From NCBI GenBank assembly GCA_016165875.1, contig JABBOT010000080.1:16650572-16714571 (forward strand): 64,000 bases of DNA, in the 5' to 3' direction. The DNA is from Acanthopleura granulata (lineage: Eukaryota; Mollusca; Polyplacophora; Chitonida; Chitonidae). Positions 25,101 to 36,408 of the stretch are shown one piece after another. Numbering within the stretch: position 1 is the first letter of the stretch; every line of letters starts with the position of its first letter. Below the pieces are notes generated by a model. It saw nothing but the letters and a program-made list of their open reading frames with translations. It had not been told where the DNA came from and ran no database searches. The translations under genes were made by a program, and so were the position numbers.

Positions 25101-27599
25101 AGAAACACACCCAGTTGACTTCTCTATCAACTTGTTCAGCCAGCCATGAAATGTTCTGCAGATCCTACCACCAATCTTTGTTCACTTAAGGAAAGCTGCA
25201 TGCCAAATCGGACAACAATTCTATACCTTCTCCAATGTCCAAGAATGATTTTCTGGATAAATCCTGTTCTGACATAAAAAAATGTTGCATTCTGAGAGGA
25301 GAAATAAGCATACATGTGTGAAAAAAAATATGAGCAGTACATATAAAGCCATCAGCTACCTGGAAAGGCTTTAGATGGGAAAGGCACTTTTAATTGGTGG
25401 GCTGGGAACATCATGAAACTCTACACCAAAATTACCACTCTAGTTTTCCTCATGGTCACTGGTGTAGAACAAGTTAAATACAGTGCCTCAATTGGGTCGT
25501 AATGCAGCCAGTAGGGAAGCCTGCCATTAGGAAGCCAGGAACAGACAGCCTTCTCAGTAATGTTTGAGTGCCACGCAAAGAATTTCACAGGAGCAGAAAT
25601 CAGTGTGCACTTAAGAACCGACAAACCTAACAAATGTGACCACACAGTCTGACACCACACTGACCAACAAAAGATCTGCAGTCAAATTAGGCCACTGAAT
25701 TCAATCAATGACACAGTACAGCATAATATTACCCAACATTAGAGATATATGTGTGTACCTTCTGTTCCATGAAACAGTTCACAATGAGCAAATAAGTCAA
25801 TACTGTTGGAGTATATGAAAACTCTGGGTGAAGTAATGATCAGGTTTCAGGATGTGAATTACCATGGTACACCACAAAATCAATACCTTCTCAGAAATTC
25901 TGCCATATATCTGCAAGGTTACACACTGAACAGGACATTTCAGGTCCTTTGCCTTCTCATGGCAATGAACACTGTCATTTCTGTCAATCCAATGCAAGTT
26001 TATCCTCAAAATGTTTTTCTAACTTCCACGCATTACTTGATCATTACAAATAAGGACTGCTCAATCAGTTTACTGAAACAGGTCAAGCTTTGTTTCAGTT
26101 ATGAATGACAGACATGTGCCATCTTTGCAAGTAATGTTTCGTAATTTAATCTCTATGGTTCACATGCAACTGTGTTTTGCTATATTATTTTCAAACCATA
26201 GTGAATATTATGATCACGTGCTTATATGACTAAGAAATAAGGACTTCAGCCTTTCACAGCATTTTTCTCATGTTACAGTGAAGTAATGGCCTTTAATGAA
26301 TACAACACTTATACACAGTGAAAATGTTCTTTCAATCTCTACATCAATCAAAAAAAAAATTACAGAATAAACACATCATTCCCTGGATCATTTTTACCCA
26401 AGCGTTAACTTCTGGGACCACACAGGGCAGAGCTAACAGGGACATAATAGCCCTTTGACTGAGCTCCCCTTTGACCACTGGTCAAGGCAGGCCCCAAGAC
26501 ATCAGGAAGAAATTTATCACACTGGTTGACAACTAACATCTGCTGGAGCTTGCAGGGTCAACCCCTCTAATGATAGGGTGATCCCACCTTGTGAGCCCAC
26601 ACTTCTCTATTCTGGGTCAGTTCTTTTGCCTCCCCCTATCATTCCTTAGCTTGCTGTGGTCCCAAAAGGCCCATGGGACTTACAATGGAGTGATCAAACC
26701 CACTTGGCCTCCCCAGGGTCCTTTGTACAGAATTAGGCTAGTTATCTATCCTTGTCTGATGCCAGTCAGCAGACAAAGATGGGCCAACTTCAAACCCTGG
26801 GATAGGAAGCTTAGGGGTGAGCTTGTGGTCAAAGAAATTGCCCAGGAGCAATGCATGCCCTCTATTATCCAATACCGACTGTGTTTCACTTGTTTGGTAT
26901 TTATGCACCAGTGGACTGGACACTGGTTCACACACACATAACCCGTGTTTTTGTTGTGGTGGTAGTGATATCATCCACATGCAAGATCTACTCTCAAAAT
27001 GTTGTTGAGTTCTAAACATACTATTGAGATTAATAGGTCAAAGTTCTGCCATCCATCAATTGCAAATTTGTACCAGCTTAAAAAGTTAAATCTTTCACAA
27101 ACACAAACCATGTCCTCTCCTCTTGGGAAATTTAGCTCTGAACATAATTCCATTTCCCTGTGCACGATCCAAAAAGATCACTCACATAACAATTCAAACA
27201 GAAAATTACAAGGTTTTAACGCACGTTGCTTGTGGCATAGAAAACAAAAGCTCAAGCTGGGCCCAAATCCCTTCCCTTCAAATGCAAATGTCATTCTAAT
27301 TCCTCAAATTTGATAACAAAAGCTCCCTCTAATAAAAATGCTTGAAAATGCTAAAGCTGTCAGATAATTTAAATGATATCTGAAGATTTGCATTTTTGAC
27401 AGAGGTAATTTTGATGACCAAATCACTTAATCTGACAGAGAAATATGGAGCATTTCAGGAAAATTACCATTATTGTTTTGCAAACAAAGGGGAATGAAAT
27501 TAGACCATGTTGTTGTTGTCAAAAGAATTCCCCCAATGAATACAAGACTGGGAGGCATCAATTGTGCAAACCGTCCATGAATAACCTTGCCTACTAAAA

Positions 27600-27860
27600 A
27601 TTAGGGAATAGAATTTAACCCCATTTGAGATCCGTGCATGTCGGTTCAGCTCTCTAGAAAAAGACAACGGCTAGAGAAACAAACAGATCCATTGTTTCCA
27701 GAGTGTAATGAGGAACGATGCCGGCAAATGGGATTTTTCGGGGATCGATTCGAGCTAATCGTACAATTATGCCATTATTTAACGACAATTGAGCTTCATT
27801 TGAAATGAAGACAGGGCGACAGTGATGTTTAATTCCTTGCTCACTGGGGAGCAGCATCTA
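27600..27860. promoter_or_regulatory. Possible conserved enhancer block
   Basis: An AT-rich block that keeps CpGs (for example TTTTTCGGGGATCGATTCGA at about 27734) and carries homeodomain-like cores (CTAATCG, CAATTATG, CATTATTTAA, CAATTGAG) packed into about 100 bases. The neighbouring kilobase at 26341-26940 has almost no CpG. There is no frame of interest. The call rests on base composition and motif density only. Confidence 0.3.
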
Positions 27861-28320
27861 GGTTAACACAGCCAGATGGTAGAAGTGGGGAAAGGAAGTG
27901 GCAGGGTGAGTAGTGGCAGGAGGGCAGTCACAGGCTGAGCAGCTAGTTCCTCTGCTGAACAGGGTACATGAGCGGATAGTCTCAGGTCCGTCCCCTTTGA
28001 CCACAGATTCACAACACCATGAGCCTGAATTGTTAGACTGTCAGTCATTTTAATACCATTATGGCCAGCTTTTCACTACAGCTTAACTCTAGAAACTGCC
28101 GAGACAAAGGCCTGTGGCGTCCCAATACCATACATATTTCTATTCAGTTATTCACCACAGATGGCACAAGTAGTGGTGGTATATAAGTGTGTCATGTTTA
28201 TTGTCTAGACATGAAAGACGAACAGACATCAAATGTCAGGGATTTCCTTGCCCCCAAATCATACTGCTTTCTGCTCGCATGTCCTGGAAGCGTTGAGCAC
28301 AGCGTTTTGAATTGACTCAC

Positions 28321-28396
28321 TCGCTGTAGGAACATAGTCAATATTAGGAAGATCCCAAAGCAGGCCGCGAGCAAAAGGCCTGGACTCACACAGACC
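28321..28396 (-). CDS. Candidate exon encoding a membrane segment
   Basis: On the minus strand an acceptor-like GGTTTCTTTGTGCTGAG ends before 28396 and a GTGAGT donor starts at 28320. The 76 bases between (phase 2 in, phase 0 out) encode VCVSPGLLLAACFGIFLILT and then MFLQR. That is a hydrophobic stretch of about 17-18 residues followed by basic residues, the usual shape of a single transmembrane helix with a cytoplasmic stop-transfer side. The open frame spans about 28198-28470 and has no upstream ATG in frame, so it would have to be internal. The region keeps several CpGs. If the minus-strand gene encodes a membrane protein this could be its anchor, but the phase does not match the other candidates directly. 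Confidence 0.2.
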
Positions 28397-31300
28397 CTCA
28401 GCACAAAGAAACCTCGACAGCCTATTATAAAAGTAGATGGTTGCAGCGACAGATACTATATAGTGTTTATGAACAAGCTATCTAAGGTTTCCTCACACTG
28501 ACTGCCTCTTTTTCTATTGATGGCCCGCCCCAAACCTCTGGCGCACACCACAAAGGCACCCTACTGATGTCTCTATTACCACAGGAGAATAAATTTACAA
28601 TACAAAGCTTCAAAGCTGCCCCAGGGATTATTATTCGGCCCAAAATATTCAATAACCATGTCGAGGGGAAAAGTTAAAATTTTCCGCTTAACTTGCCATA
28701 CAGAATGGGGTCATGATAGGAGTGACATTAGACGTTGTTGGAGCTCAGGGCTTTTACTGACATCACCCAACAGGCCTCCCCTGTGAAGGTGTTAATCTGT
28801 GAGTTTGGGATTGTATACATATTCAACTTTCTGCAACACTGACTCCTCAGTGACAAAAACTGATCCAGCTTAATGCATAGTGTGGATCACCTACCAGATC
28901 AGAAGTCTTCAAAAAAGTAAAAAAAAAAAATAAATGTGTGTATTAAGATCAAATGCTAAGATCTGATATTTCCTTCTGAATTTATTTGGCAAAAAGTTGT
29001 CATTTATCATAATCCTTTGATGAATTTGAAATCTGCTCACCTGTGTCTGAGATGATTGCATGGAGAAAACACCTACTGATTTGACAAAGATTTGCCGGCA
29101 AACAAGAGTGATCACGTGCTAGTCACAATGAACAGGAGACGAGTAGGTTTTCCTGTGTGTTATTCAACACAGTTCAGTTTGAGTTGCACATCATCGTACT
29201 GTTCGAGAGGAGCATCAAATCTTGCCCTCAGCAAATTCTATTGAGAAAATCCACCGAACAAAGCTTTAAGGGGCAAATGCTTCCTTTGTTAGCGCTGTCA
29301 ATTGACAGCAGGAAAACAAAGTTTTCATTTGCCACACAGAATTTGGAGACAGCCACGGAAAACGACTGACGGACATAACTGAAAGGCGCCTGTGTTACCA
29401 TGTTTACAACAATTCCCAGGAAGTAAGGCAACTTGAAAGAAAAGAACCAATAAAGATTGAATGAGTACACATGACAAATCAAAATCAGTTTATCCTAACA
29501 CAAAGTCTGAATAACAAATACTATATTGAAACAACCTCCTACATATGACCCATTCAGAACTCTAAGCATAGTTTCTTACACCATCCTTCATTCTGCCTCT
29601 TTAGAAACAGAATTTACAACCTTTTTATTTTGTTTCATCTTGAATAAAACTTGCTGCCAGCAATTGTGAATAATTTTTAAGAAATGATTACAAATCAATA
29701 AACTCGAGCACCTGGAGACTTGACCAACCTTATACAATCACACATCAGAGTACTCAATATTCTTCATGTACATGTACGTGTTTTGCAATCTTCAATGTCT
29801 TTCACTTCACTGAAAGCTGTAAATGGGCAACAATTCAAATATCTCTCCAGCCAGATAAAGGTTCTTTAAATGTTGACAAGTGCAGCCAAATATGAAAGCA
29901 GGCCATAACTTCCTGTCCAGTTTTGGGGACATCTGAGGGCGTTTATGGCACCAGAAAACACATCAGCGTCCCACATGAAAAGGCTACAAAAGAATATTTT
30001 TCAGATTCCATGCCAGTCTGTTATGGCCCAGGGGCTATTTTTCATGCATCCACTAATCCAGGAAGTTTGATCTCTTTATCTGCTTGATGCCTCATATCAA
30101 ATCAACTCCAGATGATACTTGCTGTTGATGGGCGTCTTTTTTTCTTCTTCTATATTTTCATCGTTTGAAAAGAACGGCTTCCATAAATGTTTTTGCAGAA
30201 CTGAAAATCTCGTGTCTGAGCAAATATAGTGGGATGCTGGGAGATGTATAGTGTGGGCCACAACCCATGGGATACTGGATGCCTGTTCGAGAGGGAAGTG
30301 TGTGGAGGGGCCAAGAAGAAGTGCAGAGGTTTACCCCACAAGAGGGATAGCCAGGAGATTTACCATAATCCTCTCACATAATCTTTGACCACTCCCATCC
30401 TTAATTCATGCATTGTAGATTAAACACCCAATCAGTTCATACACACACACAGTTGGAGGCCTGACAAGAATTACATTTATGCAAGTTAAACTAGGAATAC
30501 AAATCCTGAAAAAAAAAATTTTATTCTTTCAAAAATTTCATAAAGAAAATTTATCAAGTGTTTTTTCATTCATTTATTTTTTTTTTCAGAAATTGCATTT
30601 ATAATGGTATGTTCAATATATTAATAACTGGAACTATAACTAAACCTATCTAAACACACACACTATGTGAATTCCAAAGAAGCCTAATTATCTTTCAGTA
30701 GAGTATAGTCTGATAAAGCTGCATAAAAGTTCCACCAAGAAAAGAAACTACAACCAAAGAATTAAATAAAACAAATGTTATGTGTAGCAACAAAATGACA
30801 AAACCAATTTAACAACCTGAATGTTCCATTCCTTCAGCAACCCAGTTTTTTATATTCCTTGTCACTCTATTTTGCCTGGATTTCAACAATAACCTAAAAA
30901 TACACTCTGAGGGGGGGAATAGTATTGATTTCCGTAAGTCAATCACGGCAGTGCTGCTGTGTGTCGTAATACGGTCTATAGACACCTGCAAATTCAATAA
31001 ACGTCACGCCTATGAGGGTTAATGTTCACGTGCCACTTTTTCAAGCCCACAGGCAGCGCTAACAGGATTAAGCTAAATCACGGTTCTAATCAACATGTGA
31101 ACATAGTTTTGTAAAATTCATTTATGATTTTTAGACAGTAAAATACTCACATATCTCTGCAAGGGTGAGACAATTTGTAATCTGTTTCAATAGGAATCCA
31201 AAAATATTTTTACTGCAAATCTTTGGACAAATATATTTTTCGTAATTTCCTAAGACCAGAAAATAAATGTTTTATTTAATATACAACTTTCAAATTTACA

Positions 31301-31400
31301 TAAACTTCATAAATTATTAAACATGTCTGAAGAGTTGTAAAAGTTAAAATTGCTACGTTTTACTTTCCTAATGTATGTCCATGTTTCTCGAGTCCTGTTT
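28397..31400. other. CpG-poor non-coding DNA up to the composition boundary
   Basis: No supportable gene. Low-complexity A/T runs occur at about 28919-28931, 30510-30522 and 30573-30588. CpG frequency begins to rise near 30.9-31.0 kb and is clearly higher after about 31.45 kb. Confidence 0.5.
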
Positions 31401-31408
31401 TGTTCAGA

Positions 31409-31451
31409 AATTTTTGTGTTCTTTTTTATTTTTTTTTTCTTCTTTTTTTTC
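31409..31451 (+). repeat. T-rich low-complexity tract
   Basis: About 43 bases almost entirely T with a few C, G and A. It lies almost exactly at the change from CpG-poor to CpG-normal sequence. Confidence 0.85.
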
Positions 31452-31499
31452 CGTGTTATAACAGAAAGCGATAAAGATGTGGGCACATTTTCGACCTGA

Positions 31500-34400
31500 A
31501 CTCAGTTGAAAACTAAAGGCATTAATCATGTTCACTAAAATACACGAAGTGTGACTGGACATGTCCATTACTCATTTCCTGTCCGTGAAATCCCTCACGA
31601 ATGTCAACCAAGAGCAGATGTCCCCAAGTAAGTTTTGTCACAAAGCGAATGCGCATCGGGCAAAGAAGCGCTGGAAGAGAACAGAAGACAAAACAAAAGG
31701 TGTGTTTCTTCATCGATCAGTAAACACGACTTTACCCACAAACCGCATGTAGTTCGGTGAGCATTTCGGAGCTTCAGAGCCGTCCGCTGGGGAAAAGTGC
31801 GAAAAGTCAACAGCCAAAGCAAGCACGGCAAAATGCACGGCAAAACATGGCCGCTTAACGAAGTTAAGCTTCTGTACGTGAGTTAAAAAAAATTGTTGTG
31901 GACGATAGCCGACTGGGCATTCTAAAAACGTGAAATACTATCAAATAGTCCACTGATTAATTGTCATCGTGCACGAAAAATTAAAATTCTCAATCACAAC
32001 AGCACCATGAATTTCGATTTCACTGAAGTCACGAGAGTGAAACTTTGAAGAAGAAGAAAAAAAGCTACAAAGAAATGAAATTAAGGTAATGTGTGACGAA
32101 TCATCGGAAAACGTAAAACTGTACATACATGTCTTCATTATGCCTGTGACGCAAAGATAAGAGTATCTTTGATGTGACAGAAAATAATTGGACAAAGGCG
32201 CTTTTTTATGACTGAACATCATCGCATAAGTGATTCAAATTCCGCAGTGAATGACGACGGTCTCGTAATGTACGCGACGTCGCCCGATTTTCTCATCGGC
32301 CGTACGGCGGCAAATCTAATACCGTATTTTATTCAGATGACAACTGAAATAATCCAGCCATACTGTTTATTCAAATTAGCCCAAGTAATGTGACAACGTA
32401 AAATATTTTCAACATAGCATGGCAGGGTGGTTTAGGGGCGAACAGACACAAAGAACGCGTCTGTCAAAGTGAAGAGCTAATCCACAGCTGACGTCTCGAC
32501 CCTCCAACAGACGACACTTCAAAATCGGGCGACCACCACCAAAACTTTCGGCCTTATAGTTCCCCTTAACCGTATTGTTTTTGTTTCTCCTTCGAAGCCC
32601 TGCACATGTGGTGTACTGGCGTTATTCCCGGGGTTACGGGGCCTCCGAGGTCTCCCATTCAAGAGGCTTCCACCCAAGCCCACGTGTGTCCATTTTTTTC
32701 TACGTGTAAGATATACATGCGGAGACTCCACGGTCAGCCCAGCGCGGATAAAAACCCATCTGCCTCCGACTTAATTATTCTGCTGAAAGAGCGTCCGTAA
32801 GCCAGCCGAACAGCAAGGACTCCAAGGCACACTCGGTGCGAGGGAAATTTTCAATCGTTCCTGGCCAGATCGGCTGGATTAGGTCTTTCTGAACACTAAG
32901 TATAACAAAGTCTTTAACCCCTCGTACATCCAGTGCACGAATTGCAAAAACTTGGACAGCTCGGACACATTCCGACCGTTCAAATCCCCTTTTGAGGCCG
33001 CTTTGTTTCACTGAGAAACAGACTAACATATATATACCCTTCGCGAGATAGACAAACTGCAAGCCTGAATTCTAAAACCCTTTCTACACACAAAGAACGC
33101 GCAACTAACGAAAGCAAAACGATAGACTAAAGCAAATCAGTTCCAAATCTACCCGAAAAGTTGAACACAAATTGACTGACAATAGTCCGTTGTTCTGGGC
33201 AAGTTTTAGAGGCATTCTAGGCTTTAAGACACTGTGCATAACATATGACATATACATCACTGAGAAAGGCGAGGAGCAGTTAAATTTCCAAAGTCGCCAG
33301 CAGCTATAGGTTAGTCAACAGAGTGGCATAAATACGGCGATCTGATGTGGACAAATCTATGCCACGTGCAAAAATCAGTAAGCAAACATCAAATTAAATA
33401 TCTAATGAAGGTGGAAAGTCAAATACATGCACAATTTGGGCTTCAGGCCCACGCTGAAAGCCATTCACAGAATCGAAGGCCTGTTGAGGCCAAATAAGAG
33501 CACGACAAACGCTTATATATTTTTCAAAGGTATGTCCGTTTTCTTTGAGAATTGTCCCTTTCCAAAATAAATACACATATTGCTTTTGCCGGGTTTGTTT
33601 GCCGCCGGGGATCTGTAAAGAGGCGTGGGGCACTGATGTAATCGCCTCTAATACTCGCTGATCGCCTCAGACTTGAAGACAAAGTTGCGAGAAAACAAAG
33701 CATGGCAGGGTCTACACAACTACATAGCACCGCCCATGGCCCAAGCGCCCGCAGTTCCAACCAAATATTACATATTATAATATCATATATACATATATAT
33801 ATATACACGTATCAAAAATTTTGGGACACTGAGGAAACATACTGCGGACATATGTCATCCCGGTTGCCGAAAAGTGGGTGGTCAAATTTTGCTAGTCTAT
33901 GGGTAAAATTTCAGCGTCACCTCCCACCACGCAAAATGGCTACCGGCTCTGACACGGGGAGAACTTGATCGAGACATTTATGTTTATAATGCGGCTTCTC
34001 TCGCCAGGGGCGATCTGCACTAATAGACTCGCCTTGCGAAATTAACTGGTCTCAACTATTTGACGTAGTTGCCCGGCTTTTTTCCCTCCAACGAGCGTTT
34101 TCTGTGTTTTGTGTTTAATATATATTGTTGGTCTAAACATGCGTGTCACCTTGGCGATTTTAACAAGCACTCCACGTCTGGTCTCGCTAGCTTCGCTGAT
34201 GACATTACAGATAGGGAAATTACTTTACGGCTGGTTATGACTAGGCAGTTATTGTCCATAAGTAGTGAGACCCAACCAAGTGTGACGGAGAGGTTCAAAC
34301 TAGCTGAGAAATGGCAGCCCAAGGGGAAACTATATTATAGTGGGATGTTAAGATATTCGTAGGGACGAATATACATGTATATACGGTGCTTGTACGGTAA

Positions 34401-36261
34401 CATATAAGCCTGTATGTAAATGTACATATGAAAAACGTATGCATGTGCTTATCAGGCATGGGAAAAAAACGAAGAGAAAAAAGTCTCTAGCAGGTAGGCA
34501 AATTGAAGGACACTTCAGGCGTTCAGTCGAATACAAGATTTTATATATACCTGAGAGACTCCTAGAAATTTCGTCACACTTATTTCTAAATAAAATTTAA
34601 ATTTCTTGAATCACAATACGAATTATATCATCATTAAAGTTACGCCTATTCAAAATTCGTTTTCTCAAAAAACCATTATCATACCAAGTACTTGTAAACA
34701 CATCGAATTTGAAGAACGTCGACCAAAGCATATTTAATTCGCAGAGCCGTTTACACACTTAGACCCATGCATATCTCGCATAGTTCTATTGAGATGTGCT
34801 TCTCCTCAATTAGAATTATGCACAGTTGTTTACTCGTGCAGAAGGAAAGTTCACAAAAAAAGGACAGGATGTAAGGTAACCTGACTGGAACGCCCCGTCA
34901 CACACTGCTACCAGAACCTGTATTACACACAAAGCTCCCAACCGCGTTTACCTCTTGGAATGTGTGTCAATTTTCTCCTGCCCTTTAGCGGCATCCTTCA
35001 TAAAACCAACTTTTTTTCGACACAAATATGCGTAAAGGTTGGAGAGTACGATTTTAACGCCATCCAAAATTTCAATTAACTAAGCAAAAAAGTAGGCCTT
35101 TATACTTTCTCGTTTGTTTTCACTTTTGTCCTATTATATATGACAAAACATGGAACCCTGTCGCATCCTGCGTAAGTGTAAAGTGGTCAACGTAAAAATT
35201 TCGTCACTTGGGACAATTCACCCGTACCCACACATGCCTGCAGAAGAAATTTCGGCTTAGGGAGCTGTTTTCAAAGAAACAAAGGAACAGCTAATCTTTA
35301 CGGCAGTGTAATTCTCTTTTGTGGCCTTTGATTGCGTAATAGTTTGTACTGCTTAGGGGATGAGGATTTGCAGTGGGCGCTTTTCCCTTTCAAATTTCCT
35401 AAATCCGGAAAAGCTTTGATCTCAACGAAGGAAACGGTGAAAAAGTTACGCAAACAAGTAAAACAACAAAAGTTTGGGTAAAATACATTTGATCACCCAA
35501 GTAATGCAGTAAGAACGATTCTGGCAGATTGTGCGACGGAACCTTGTCAATTTTCCTGCTCTTGTTGCTCTATATACTTAATGTTACTTTATATGTCCAT
35601 CATAAACGTGTGTGACACGAATATCAAAATACGCTGTCAGTGTCTCAAAACATAAGTTATAAATCTCAACAGAGCGGAATAAATTAGAATAGTATTAATG
35701 CATTCATGAATTTTATCTCGCGAATGTAAATATCTCCCCAGAAATACATCCAGCGTGAGAAAACCATATGGCAGAATTCAAACACCTGTATACGCCATGC
35801 TGTATGTCACATGCATATTTCTTACTAGACCATTTAGACAACCAACCTAGAAGTACTGAAATTCAACACATAATTACGCAATGCACATTATACGGACATT
35901 TCGCCTATATCCCGGGAAATCTCGGGAGTCATTTGCCCTCGAAACGTAAACAGACTTTCCTCGTGGGATAAAAAAGAGGGAGATGGCTTCATTCAAACGT
36001 TTACAGCTTCCGTCAAAAAAAAGTCCACCAACTGTGCTCTTTGTGTACACATACAAGAATACATCTGCATATATGTATTATCCTTCACTGTTTTCAACGG
36101 CCTTCTAGGCGGCTGGAGTATACACTACATCCGGAATCCCACAACGGACTAACATAATACTCAACGTAGTATTTGTTTTTACATTACCCTGATTATTTGT
36201 TTCTGATCAATCGAAATAAAATATAGTAAATTTCTACTAAGAGTGAATATAGTGCGAAAGT
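31500..36261. other. CpG-rich 5' portion of the putative minus-strand locus
   Basis: CpG is abundant (15 in 32221-32340). There are several GC-rich stretches (31.6-31.85, 32.2-32.8 and 33.6-33.95 kb) and a (TA)n tract at 33791-33807. In invertebrate genomes the first several kilobases after a promoter often stay unmethylated, which fits a start near 39 kb and transcription leftwards. No frame is recognisable. A 75-base symmetric minus-strand segment at 34229-34303 follows a good acceptor (CTGCCATTTCTCAG) but has a weaker GTAAAG donor. Confidence 0.45.
33791..33807. repeat. (TA)n microsatellite
   Basis: A short alternating AT tract interrupted by single C bases at its edges. Confidence 0.8.
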
Positions 36262-36408
36262 CTAACATTGGGCCACAGGTTTTGCACCAATGATGGCGAA
36301 TGAGCTGGTTGACGCGTCTGGTGTGATTTCTGGCACTGAGGCGCGAATAACATATACCAGCCCAGCGTACAGCACGCCACCGAACCACTTCACCACGGTA
36401 ACGGGATC
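36262..36408 (-). CDS. Candidate terminal exon with a hydrophobic segment
   Basis: Read on the minus strand, an acceptor-like CTGTTTTTTAAG precedes 36408. The frame then runs 48 codons to a TAG at 36262-36264. The translation starts DPVTVVKWFGGVLYAGLVYV and ends with GAKPVAQC, so it holds one hydrophobic stretch flanked by polar residues, as in a small single-pass membrane protein or a C-terminal tail. GC content and codon choice look more protein-like than in most frames here. Against it: no AATAAA lies close downstream on the minus strand, a + strand frame overlaps it, and the CpG-rich background lengthens chance frames. No family is recognised. Confidence 0.18.
   Translation of the reverse strand, partial: DPVTVVKWFGGVLYAGLVYVIRASVPEITPDASTSSFAIIGAKPVAQC

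Larger units (their letters stand above)
18861..28320. other. Long non-coding stretch, CpG-poor with islands of retained CpG
   Basis: No supportable gene. It includes a (TA)n tract at 19093-19108, a CpG-keeping block at about 19160-19690, a TCTCGCGAG word at 24608-24616 followed by a CpG-bearing patch to about 24930, a very CpG-poor core at 26341-26940, and the enhancer-like block at 27600-27860. A minus-strand frame at 19476-19703 looks protein-like in places, but its start codon is not ATG and no splice pair frames it. Confidence 0.5.
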
